NCBI GenBank assembly: GCA_964017045.1 | Contig: OZ024807.1 | Location: 21,000,053-21,064,052 of the forward strand | Source of the DNA: Omphiscola glabra | Lineage: Eukaryota; Mollusca; Gastropoda; Lymnaeidae | DNA: 64,000 nt | Reading direction: 5' to 3' | Shown here: one piece after another, positions 45,301-55,766 of the stretch | How positions within the stretch are numbered: position 1 is the stretch's first letter | Layout of the letters: the number at the start of each line of letters is the position of its first letter | The notes under the pieces: model-generated | Database searches by the model: none | What the model was told of the DNA's origin: nothing | Seen by the model: only the letters and a program-made list of their open reading frames with translations | Translations under genes and position numbers: made by a program

Positions 45301-46773
45301 AGCAATAAAATAATATAGACGTCAACAATTAAAGCATTTTCTAACAGAAAGTGACAATAATCCCTTACTTAATACAAATAAGAAATATCGATGTTTAACA
45401 TATATGTTGGACCGAAAATTAAATGACATATTATACTTACAAATGACAACATGCTAATACAAAACTGTAGTGTACATACATGTGTTTAACCTTAACTAAA
45501 CGACTATTTCTTACTTACAATTCTAATCCATTGGGTCCACATGTATTGCATACTTATATGTTCTCATTGCCTCCCTCTAACTAAACAACTATTTTATAAT
45601 TACTAAACTATATTATTAATTCAAAAACTATAACTAGATATACGACAGTCATCGAAGAAAAGAAAATATTACACACATGCCATATTTTACCGTAAAGTGA
45701 ACAGTTACAATATCCTTACAATTACCTAACTGCCAGCTAAACAGCTATTCTAAACTTGCAATTTTCTACAAGTAAGCCATAAATATACTGCACCTAAAAT
45801 TGTCTAGCAAAAAAGCTTAACTATACTAAGCTTACAATTGTCAACCATCTAAGTCATAACTAAACTGTATTACAATTGTCCCCTATTATGTCATGACGAT
45901 ACTATACTTATACATGTCGACTTTTAATTCATAACTATACTATACTTATAATTGTTTACCATTAAGTCATAACTATAATATACGTATAATTGTCTACATT
46001 AAGTCATAACTACTGTCCACTTACAATTTTCCACCATTAAGTAAAAAGACGAAGTGATTAATCCATTCGTAATGTCATCCTTAACCTCACAGGTCAACGC
46101 TCCCATATCGTGACAAGCCACCAGGTGTATAGTATGTTGGAGAATGGAATTATTGGTATCTCGTGTGCTGGTTAGTGCAATGCCTTCCTCGTTTGTGATA
46201 CTTGCCACGTACGGCTGACCAGAAGACTCAATCTCACATTCTAGACTTAGCTTTTGGTTCTGTGAGAGTCTTATCGATCCAAAAGGAGATCCAAATGGCT
46301 CGGCTTTAAACAATTTGATCCTAACTACAGTGTTAAAGGGGAAAAAATATCTAATCATAATTTATAATACTAAATTGTTCCTCATTATACAAATGATATA
46401 TAGGGCCTACACATATATATAATCGTATATTTTAAATTAAAGTAACATATTTATTCTCAATTGGTATTATGACAAACAAATTAATTTTAAAAATATGTAT
46501 TTTCATTTTAAATCTTAAATAATTTTAATTTTAAAAACATTTCTTTATAATGTATAAAATGTAGTAAGGCAAATGGCACCAGCTTAAACAACTCGATAAA
46601 AAAAAAAATTAACAATAAAAATCGGTTTCACATTTTTCAATAACGTATTTTTACTCATTATCTTAAATGTCAAAAAAAAAAAGAAATAAAACAAATAAAT
46701 TAATGAAAGGTATACCAGAAAATCCTTGTCTTAGATTGCAGCACATAAGTAATAGAATCGCCAAGTTCCTCAT
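36533..46773 (-). CDS. Gene B: Ig-domain transmembrane receptor with long tyrosine-rich tail
   Basis: Minus-strand gene with exons 46773-46716, 46324-46025, 43268-42942, 40287-40134, one unresolved small exon, 39536-39384, 38598-38565, 38391-38360 and 38181-36533. It predicts a type I membrane protein of at least 902 residues: signal peptide, two Ig-like exons, an extracellular stub with NYTGKDMAEF, a transmembrane helix, and about 590 cytoplasmic residues. The tail carries SIYHRL (ITIM-like), the SH3-type KPLPPPRP, two NDY(S/V)TPL motifs and YPLM. All joins agree in phase except between 40134 and 39536, where an exon of 3n+2 bases is needed. It is divergent from gene C. The ectodomain plus long signalling tail suggests a surface recognition receptor; ligand and pathway are unknown. 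Confidence 0.8.
38360..38391 (-). CDS. Gene B small cytoplasmic exon (32 nt)
   Basis: Acceptor TTGAAG, donor CAG|GTACTT, phase 2 to 1, encoding LLESSTTTDA. It corresponds to the 38-nt exon of gene C. Confidence 0.72.
38565..38598 (-). CDS. Gene B small cytoplasmic exon (34 nt)
   Basis: Acceptor TTTCCAG, donor AAG|GTACAG, phase 1 to 2, encoding HYKKSTSFKS. It corresponds in position and phase to the 25-nt exon of gene C. Confidence 0.78.
39206..39330 (+). repeat. 18-bp repeat with regularly spaced CRE half-sites
   Basis: Six units of CACTAACCCAAATAACGT type. ACGTCA (one copy ATGTCA) recurs every 18 bp at about 39223, 39241, 39259, 39277, 39295 and 39313. It lies in the gene B intron downstream of the transmembrane exon. 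Confidence 0.85.
39384..39536 (-). CDS. Gene B transmembrane exon
   Basis: 153 bases, phase 1 to 1. It encodes an acidic, Ser-rich juxtamembrane stretch, then the helix VYVSVGTTLVIVLIGGFIGV, followed by VCCRKR stop-transfer residues. Confidence 0.88.
39967..40022. repeat. (TA)n microsatellite in gene B intron
   Basis: A long alternating TA tract, 56 bp, between the stub exon and the transmembrane exon; another lies at 40549-40591. Confidence 0.9.
40134..40287 (-). CDS. Gene B exon 4: extracellular stub
   Basis: Acceptor GTGTTAG. It encodes GSWLNPNRRDHIVAYEDNQ, a CSVNTW segment and NYTGKDMAEFTATSEF (an N-glycosylation sequon at NYT). The donor is either TTGGT|GTAAGA (phase 2) or two bases earlier (phase 0); neither joins directly to the transmembrane exon. 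Confidence 0.75.
41388..41585. mobile_element. Degenerate hAT-like MITE
   Basis: Left end CTGTGGTTTTCAAAC and right end GTTTGAACATCGATGG form poor inverted repeats resembling the CAG(G/A)GGTTCTCAAAC termini of hAT elements, with complementary internal blocks (CCACCACCC, GGGATCACGACCC). Confidence 0.4.
41638..42003 (+). repeat. 73-bp tandem repeat with 146-bp higher-order unit
   Basis: Units begin ATCAAAATAAAGCTCTTC at 41703, 41776, 41849 and 41922, after a diverged first unit. Unit ends alternate between GTATGATATAGCT and GTGTGATGTAACA, so the array is a duplicated dimer. Confidence 0.92.
42942..43268 (-). CDS. Gene B exon 3: second Ig-like segment
   Basis: 327 bases, phase 1 to 1, acceptor TTCTTTAG. 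It opens with LPRTCKG and has SLSVCVIADTSRFLDMKVYI, but the position of the second Ig cysteine reads DYSITF, so the canonical disulfide is absent. The donor GTGG|GTATGA was chosen because it alone fits the next exon's phase. Confidence 0.82.
44787..44965 (+). mobile_element. Possible tRNA-derived SINE
   Basis: GGGTCGCCGAGTTGTCTAAA resembles the A-box region of Leu/Ser tRNAs, and AATTCAAACC about 105 bp downstream resembles a B box. The spacing is longer than in a tRNA. No poly-A tail or target duplication was found. Confidence 0.35.
44990..45157. mobile_element. 168-bp MITE with CAGTGGCGTAGCGAG termini
   Basis: Left end CAGTGGCGTAGCGAG and right end CTCGCTACGCCAC are inverted repeats. Internal GCCCGGGGCA and GCCCC blocks are also palindromically arranged. 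It is related to the element at 61228-61379, in an intron of gene B. Confidence 0.75.
45715..46045 (+). repeat. 38-bp diverged tandem array copying an exon end and its splice donor
   Basis: On the plus strand, units of CTTACAATTGTC...ATTAAGTCATAACTATA type recur at about 45755, 45793, 45831, 45869, 45907, 45946, 45983 and 46020. The last overlaps the end of gene B exon 2. On the minus strand several units keep a GTAAG-like donor after AATT. Confidence 0.78.
46025..46324 (-). CDS. Gene B exon 2: Ig-like domain
   Basis: 300 bases, phase 1 to 1, acceptor CACTGTAG, donor ATT|GTAAGT. It has the Ig cysteine pair in LSLECEIES and GALTCEVKDD. The downstream intron begins with a 38-bp tandem array that copies the exon end and the donor. 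Confidence 0.88.
46716..46773 (-). CDS. Gene B exon 1: signal peptide
   Basis: ATG at 46773 opens MRNLAILLLMCCNLRQGFS, a textbook signal peptide. Donor TCTG|GTATAC leaves phase 1, which fits the Ig exon. Confidence 0.82.
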
Positions 46774-49218
46774 GAGAATACTAAACGTATTTCTATCCCG
46801 CCGATTTTCATATACCGTGTACATTATAGGGATATGTTCCTCCTAACGAAAAGTTAAAACTAAACACAAATGTAAAAATGTCAAAAAGAAGTAGCATAAC
46901 TCACGCCTGTCTCTATCTATTTAACTTTAAATTTCGGTCACAAGTCAAACGAATATCACATGTGTTGGATTTATCAATTGTAACATTCAAACATCAACTA
47001 CGCTTTATACAACTAACCCCACCAGTGCCTATGAAGATGAATAAACCTTTGACACATTGTATTCCTGTTACAATGGGAATATGGTAGTTGCTCTTTAACC
47101 TCTTACATTTCTAACCTCAAGGGTCAACCATTGTTTTTTTTATCTGTGGGATGGTTCACTTTCCTTTTGATACTGAGTGCTGGTTTATAGATGGAAAAAA
47201 AAGTGTGTACATATTATGCACATTGCATTTCTTTTAATGAAAACAAAATACACAATTAATATACACACATTAAAATGGAAGAAAATAAGAAGCACCATAA
47301 TATTTCTAATATTTAAATTACAATTTTGACCTGATTTGGGCAAAATGAAATGAGTTATGTCCGGTTAGATAGATGTCACGTATAAATGGGTTCTTGTAAT
47401 ATGCAATGGAGTGCCAGATTAAGGACTAAGGCGGGCCACGTCTGGTTTAAGCGCCGTAGTTTGAGAAACTCTGCCTTAACTCATCCTGTTACAAAGTATG
47501 CGTGGTTTTTAAGTGATATCGGTTAATGTGACCAAAAAAAAATATACAAGGACATTAACTGGGTTATTGAGCAAAGCCACAGGCGCATTTTGGATTGGGC
47601 AAACTTATGTATTAAAAAATGTAATTTGCGTTTTTCAGTCACGTATTTTAAAGCGAGGGTCCTCAAATATTACCCACTAGCCGTAGGCCAGAAACTGGAT
47701 GTCCCATGTGAACCCAGGTAGAAGTGAAGGATAAGGAGACGAATGCGCTCAGTGTATTTAGCCAAAAGCAGGTCCAGAACTTCTCATTGGAAACCTAACA
47801 CATATTTGCTGGATAGGTTGTGGTTAAAGAAGAAGGAGAAGTGTACTGGTGAATTGATTAGCATATCACAGCATCATACACCAATGATCGATGTGTGGTA
47901 AACTCCTTAAAATGGAAGGTGTAATGAGCACTGTAGCATAAACCATCAACTTTGTCAGAGCAAAACTTTTTAATCACCGCCTATTTCAGTCTTTTTTGCG
48001 GTTTCTAAGTTGGGGTAATTTTTGTGTATATTTAACAAATTGATTTTCCAACTAGGATGATGCAGCCATTGTTAGTGGATATGTCTGATGTTTAAAAAAT
48101 GCAGTATCAAGAAGCACTCGCAGAAATGCAAAATGATGAGTCAGTTAAAACTGTATTTAATTTGAAAGGAGCGATGTCATGGCCTTGTGAGGAAACAGAC
48201 ATCAACTATCCGAATTCAACCAAATGTGCAAGAAAACTATTCTTAACATATCAATTTTTATATTTAGCTGAATGTGGATTTAGTACCATAAATGATGTGT
48301 CGCCAAAAATAAAATATTAAAGAAGAGGGAAAGAAATCGGTGAAACTTGAGACTAAAGCTAACTAAATTGGAGACTAACTTGCAATCTCTTTGCAGTAAG
48401 CATCCAGCACAAACATCTCAATAAATTTAATTAACAAATAATTATTATTCATTAAAATAATGTAGCAAAATCGTTCATTAAATCTTTCAATTTCAGTTCT
48501 GCATTATTATTTTGTTGAAAATGAACTTATTATTTTCATAACCAATTCCCTAGTGATTGTATCCTAAAACCTATTATTTACGTTTCTTAAGTGAACATCC
48601 CTATTTTTTTTTATTTTAAAAAATGTATCTATGTGATACATTGGGGGGAGGGAATCAAATTTTGTTTTAGAAAGGTTTAGGGGGGGGGGGGGGCACAGCA
48701 CACAAAATGTGTGAAATCACTAATCTATTTAGTCTTAACGTATTTTATATTTTCTGTTTCTGCTTTATCTAAATATAACAGACTTTTGCTATTTTAAAAG
48801 ATCCTGTTGTGTACAGGAAAAGAGTACTTGACGATTTTTAACCAATCCCATAAACAGAAATGTTTTCGTTAAATGCACTGTCTCTACAAATGTTGTAATC
48901 ATTAAATGTCGTTAAGGAAAAAAAAAAACTGAATATTTCTCTTAGGTAACTACGATCATTACATTAAAACTTATAGGTAATTTTATTACATTTTCTTTTT
49001 GTTTTAAATTTATTTATAAAATAGTTTATACAATATTTTAATGGCAATATTTTATTAAATGTCATAAATAACTGCTCTTTTTGGATAAGCACAGAGTGCA
49101 TATAACTACTTGTAAATATGCTATATTATAATATATTATATACAATTAAATATACTTTTGAATATAATTCTAGTGGGTATTGCTATTGCTTTGTTATTTG
49201 TTTTTTTGTCCAGTGAAA
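46774..49218. promoter_or_regulatory. Divergent intergenic region between genes B and C
   Basis: 2.4 kb separates the start codons of B (minus) and C (plus), so both promoters should lie here. It also contains the deleted hAT element. No clear core promoter motif could be singled out. Confidence 0.5.
47650..48440 (+). mobile_element. Internally deleted hAT element with transposase C-terminus
   Basis: A hAT-like left end (GAGGGTCCTCAAATATTACC, 47656) is followed after about 400 bp by a transposase C-terminal relic: LALAEMQ-type leader, then YLAECGFSTINDVSPKIK, matching the hAT dimerisation motif SSYLVERGFSAVxDLLTKK, then TKLETNLQSLCSKHPA. The catalytic core is missing. It is the same broad family as the relic at 1-1637. 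Confidence 0.6.
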
Positions 49219-49297
49219 ATGGATACTGTCTTATTGGTAACAATATTACAGTTGTACTTCATCATACGTTTTCTACATATGTTCGTAGAAGGACAGG
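49219..49297 (+). CDS. Gene C exon 1: signal peptide
   Basis: ATG in the context AAAATGG opens [20 protein letters not shown], a hydrophobic leader. Donor CAGG|GTAAGA, phase 1. Confidence 0.88.
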
Positions 49298-51466
49298 GTA
49301 AGAAAAAAAATATCAATATTACATGGTTTTGGTTATAAATCAAACTTATTTAAGTCTGTTAAATTACTTTTTAGTGTTCAGATGTTTATTCTGGAGACTA
49401 TTCAATTTGATCTATTTATTAACTTATTGTATTATACTTAGAAGCAACAGATGTTTTTTTAATCCTTATTGTATCCTATTTTTAGTTTAATAAATTATAT
49501 CAGTTTATCTACATTCATGTTAGTTTTATGTATCTTCACACATTAGGCGACATCCCACAGTGCAGAGAAAATGGATCAAAGCGTGTTGGACAAACTTGTT
49601 ATCATTTCAATGCTACACCGGTTTCCTGGTATCAAGCGAAGGTAAGCACTCGTTTTGTTATGTTATATTATGCTATGTTTTTAAGGACGTTTAAGAGAAT
49701 AAAAAAAATATATATAGTCTTATTATATCTAGCATTTGTGGTAGCTTTTATTTCAAATCATTTAAACATAAATCTAAAAACTGTATTGAAAAAATTTAAT
49801 ATTTTTAACACATATTATGGTTTAGTTTTTTTTGGCCTTAAAATACGGGTTTTAGAATATATTTAGAAAAAAAAATATATACAAAAATAAAATATAAAAA
49901 ACTCATTAATAAACATTTATTTATTTTCGTATTTCACACTTCTTAATAATCAAATCTACATAGTTGTATATATATATGTGTATGTATGTATATATATATA
50001 TATACTTGTATACATATTATATAGTGATAGAGAGAGTGTAAAACAGAGTGAGTGTGACAGAGAGAGCAATAATGAAACCATAGATTAATACCACTTTTTT
50101 ATTATTGTAAACCATAAAGTGTTGCCTTCTGTTCAACTTCAAATATTAATATCATTGTCATTAGTCAACTTGATGTACATTTAAATAATAATAACATCCA
50201 TTAGAATAAAATAAAGATTTCTATAAAAAAAATATCATAATTTAAGAGTTGTTTATTACTTTAAAGATTTATATTTTTAATTTTTTTTCACTAATTTTAA
50301 AAAAAAATGAATTGGAGAAAGAGTTTTATATTGTTTTACAGAGTAATTGTGAATCGAAAGGAATGTCACTTGCTTACGTTGAATCATTCGATCAAGCAAA
50401 AGAGATTCTCACAGGTTACCCTATTGGCCAGCTAGGTAAATTGATAAATGCCTAATATAACATAAAATGATATATTTCTAAATACGAGTAAACCTTCTTC
50501 AAATCGTTGCCATCTCCGTAATGATAATAATTCGTGTACACAGGTTATAGAGTGTCATTAGATGTATTTAAGGTTCATCATATACAAACACGTAAAATAG
50601 TGGGGAAAAAGAAAGAAGTTGCATAGAAATCATGTCTATACACATGTGCACAGCACCACTTTAAGAGATGTGTGGACACTTAAGGGTAATGAATGCAAAG
50701 AAGAGTATACATTATTATTATTAAGTGGCTTTATGAATTTGGGTTTGTATCGTGGTCCTAAGATAAGTTTTAAGTACTTCAGACACAAGATGTATCCTGA
50801 AACAATGTTAAAATCGATGAAATTTACTTATCCAGTTGTAAAGCAATCTTTTTCGAGATTTATATGTTACACAATATTCTTAGCATTTTCCATGAAATAT
50901 GTACTTCACGTATTGCTGGTAGGATGAGCCCTTCACCGACATTTCGGGATTTCCAGATTTAGTTATTAGTCAAGGCTGTGGTAATTCCTTGGGTGCAATA
51001 AGGACATTGGTGTTTTGAATTGCAATACGTATCCCGGTACTTGACAGTCGTCAGCTAACTTGAAAAGTTCATCTAAATCTCCTAAGAGTTGTCAGTTAAC
51101 AGGGATTGATAATACATGCATTTAATGTTGTTAATTAACACTTATTCCAATTTCGATCAAAGCCTTTCTTATATCCATTTTGTGTGTTGAGAAATTACAT
51201 GTTCCTATTTGACCTTTATAATTTAATGTCAATAAAAATTTAAAGATAAAATAATCAGTATCATCTATGTTAATATATATTATGAGAGTGTCCTAATGAA
51301 ACTATTAACGTTTTTACAAAGTTATGTTAGCGTGTTGTTTTTTTTTGAGTCTCAGTGCCATTTAAAAACTACCAAGCCCATTAGCGCCCCTTGGGTGATC
51401 TTAATTTTAGAAGACCTCGTGGATAGCATTTTATAATGTGAATGCTTTTCATTCTCTTTTGATTAC

Positions 51467-51501
<35 letters not shown>

Positions 51502-53490
51502 TTTTAATGTTATTTCGTAAAGTGTTTTTAACCGATGAAGCTTTGTGGATAAAGTGGTTTAAATTTGTAAGCATTTTTGCGTTATAAAACTTGTAGCGTA
51601 CTACTTACATAGTTTATATTATCATAGAGACTTAACGAAAACCACAACACTTTACTATAACTGTAAAAAGGGAGAACGACTGATGTTAAAATGAAATCAC
51701 GGTCAAACACATAAAAATGTCATGGTTACTGCAATTATCATGTTTAGAGATAAATAAGAAACATGTTTGTAAGAAAAGAGTTTGTAAGAAACCAGACTGT
51801 AAGAAACCAGACTGTAAGAAACCAGACTATAAGAAACCATACTGTAGAAAAACAACTTGTATGAATGAATTTTTGACTGAGGTTTGACAGAACGAATCTT
51901 TCTTAGCAATAAACATTTTTGGACATACATTTTCTCAAATGAATTATTTTTTCGTATCATATTTATTAGTGTTTGTTAGAAATATATTTTTAAAAAAAAG
52001 AACAAAGCAACCAAATTCATGCAAATAAAACATTTGTTTTCGCCTATGAACAATTTTGTAAAGTACACATTTTAGATAACTTGAACTTTTTTGGGAGGGA
52101 AAAAATTAAATTTGTTCCCCTTATTTTACAAAATTTCAGTTTATTTTATTTTATGAAAATGAGAAAAAAAAACCAACAACAAAATGTAATTGTATTTTTG
52201 TAGATCGTTAACAAAAAAATTAAAAAAAATAATGAAAGATTATCTGTATACCAATAGAATTATGGCGTATATAGTTTACTATTAAAAATGCACAGGTTTA
52301 AATTAGTATAAACTATAATAACTGCACTATTTTAACCTGCCATTTAAAATCACCAACCAGTGCTTCTAGCAAACATCTTAACGCGTTTGCTGGGTTTAAG
52401 CTGTGTTTTATGTACATTAAATTCAAAATAATTGTGTTGATAATTTGACGTTGAATCTATATTTATACTTTTAAAAAAAGAAAGAACAATAAAGTTCTTC
52501 TTTCTTTTTCACCTAACCATTATTTCTAGTGTGGATCGGAGCAAGCGATGAACAGATGGAAGGAGAATTCCTTTGGGTAGCCTCTAAGGACATTGCTACG
52601 GAACTTACACGTTTTTGGTCGAGAGGGGAACCTAATAATAAAACACATCCTTTAGGTGATGAGGACTGCGTGGGAATATATCCTACATTCTATGCTAATG
52701 ATGGCTCATGCAACTCAAATTTTTCTTACTTCTGCATGGAAAAATGTAAATATTTTATTTCTTTTAATAATATAAAAACATAAACAAATAAATAAATAGC
52801 CAATGTTAAATGAGTAGAAAATAAGAGCACTATTGTACGCCATGCCAAAATGGGCAACTTCAAATGTTTTAGTGATATAATTTAATAAAAAGATTCCTTT
52901 AAAATTTAAATAATTATATTTAAAGGTACAACTTTTTATAATTAAATTCAATAAGATTATTTTTTTTTAAGTTCACAAAACAATATTGACATGTATAAAG
53001 AGAGTTTTATGGGTTTTTTTAATGTGCCATCCAAGTTTTGAGGTTTTAAAGTTTTTAACGGTAATCTTTGCAGCGTGTCCATACAGTTTAAAGGTCGGAC
53101 AAGTCTCCAATGAGAGAGTAAGTCTTTCCTGGAGTCATTACCTTAAAACTGAAACATCTCAAACGTTTGCTGTGAGATTTCAAGACTTGGTGACACACGT
53201 ATTACGTGTAGCTGGTAATATAACGATATCAAGAGTTGATCAAAATTCATCACGTTCTATTGATTATCGAGTAAGCGGCTTACAAGCGAAGACTCCTTAC
53301 AAAATGTACGTAGATGCTTTCAACAACAATGAAAAAAACGTATGTGAAACTTTGACAGTCAACACTAAAACGACAGGTGAGTTTGCAAAACGGTATAACA
53401 AACTATTCAATTAATTCTCAATAATATATATATATATATATATATTATATAGATAGATAGATAGATAGATATATAGATAGATAGATATAT

Positions 53491-53521
<31 letters not shown>

Positions 53522-54897
53522 TAGATATATAGATAGATAGATAGATAGATAGATATGCTCTTGTTCTCTCTCGTCTTGACTATTGCAACTCTCTCCTCTC
53601 AGGTTTACCAAAAATGTTCTTAGAAAAGCTACAAAAGGTTCAAAACTCAGCTGCTAGGCTAGTTTTAAAGGCAAAAAAACGTGATCACGCCACAACACTA
53701 CTTCATTCACTTCATTGGCTACCTCTACAAGCACGAATTGACTATAAATTATCTTTTCTCTGCCACAACTTTTTCCCGAATTCCTGGCCTTCCAAAATAA
53801 CAGAACTTCTCTTTGTCTAAACACATCTCTTTAAACTCTACTATCCTGACTGATCCCCCCTCTGACAGTTAACCGATGCTGCTGAGTGCCGTCCATGGCT
53901 TTACATGTAAATTGTTATGGAATGGTTTTGTTTTGTTTTTTTAAAATTAATTTAAGTTAATTAATTTTAAATTTCATGATTTTTATAGTTAAATTGTATG
54001 TACAGCTTGTTGAGCCCAGCCCTAGGCTGGGGTACCACGCTATAGAAAACAAGGGGACCTTAACCTTACGATGTTTTACTAAATTCCTATAGAAAACTAC
54101 AAATAATAATAGTAATAATAATAATATTTGCGCAAAAAGGTATCCTTTTATTCAGTAAACTATATATATACATAAATAAATTATTATATGTATTTATTTC
54201 GTATATGCGTTCCTATACCAACTGTCCGATTGTGATACATTTTTTTTTAGATGTTGTACACATGCCCACACATATTTGTGAACTATTACAAACGATTTAC
54301 AATATTACGTTTCGGCCCAGGAGTACTAAATTCCTTTTTTCCACCTTTTATAAGATAACTACAATTTCCGTATGCCTTCCTATAACATTCATCCGATTAC
54401 TATAAAACTTTGGTAAGTTGTTCGCAGGCCCGCAAAGTTTTTTCAATTAGGTTATCCATCTTGAAATAGTGCTTTTGGGGCCGACGGCCCTAACTTATTT
54501 TTTGTCTCTTATGAGCCAAACAAATATACTTTTAAACAGAGCTGTAGTATGGGTGGATGGAACGTAATCTTATATAAATAGGACATTTCAGTTTTTGTGT
54601 GACATAATAAGTAGGTTTCTGAATTTGCACAACGATTTTACAATTTTGCACAATGAGCCTGGGTGGATCAATTGCTACACGAGTGTGGACTAAATCTTGA
54701 AAATCCAAGTTTCTCACGTGGACAGCTGTATGTTGCCTGCTCACGTGTCGAAAAACCTTCAAATCTATGTGTTTACGCACCAGACTGAAAAAACAAAAAG
54801 TATCCTATATTTGAAAATGTACTTTAAAAACGTAGTTAAAACGCTAACACTTTTTTGTTCTTTAAGCGGCATTGCAACGCATGCCGGGTTATTTCTA

Positions 54898-54930
<33 letters not shown>

Positions 54931-55724
54931 TATATATATATATTAAATTAAATAGATGACTATTAATAAAAGTTACTTTATGTTTTTAATACTGCCAAAT
55001 GACATTTGTATATCATGGACATCAATGAATTTAATAATAGCCATGCATTTGTAACAAAATGTAAGAAAACTTGACAAGCCAAAAAATGAATATCGTGGCT
55101 AACAAAATTTTTTAAACACTAACTTTCATCTGAAGGACCTCCTGAATGTCCTGTCAATTTCACCATAGATCACATAACCCATGATCGGGTTTCGCTTTCC
55201 TGGACACCTGGCCAAACAGATGAGCTGCCGCAAACTTTTACCATTCGTGCACACAACGTGTCTTTGTTTAAGAACATTCCCATAGAAAGTGTTCATGTTG
55301 ACACAGTTCACACAGACACTTATACACGTGTAATGTATGCAGTTGGAAATTTATCTGAATCGACACACTACACGTTCTCTGTCGATGTTGAGAACAACAA
55401 TGGAATAAGGAAATGTAAAGATAACGTTGTTCAAGTGACAACTACTTCAGGTGGGATAGTATGATTCATATTTAAATTATAGAGCGTACACATATTTTAA
55501 TACAGTCTATAAAATCATACAACACTAAAGAAGAAGAAGAAATATTTTAAATTATAATTTTAGGAATCTGGCATTTTGTTTTTAACCTGAGCTGAAATAT
55601 TGTAAAGCTAATATGTTAGTAAAGCTTCAATTTTTAGTCTGATGTAATTTTTTTTTAAAACTTCAACAAAAGTCTATAAATACATATATATATATATATA
55701 TATAGAGAGATATATAGAAATGAA

Positions 55725-55766
<42 letters not shown>

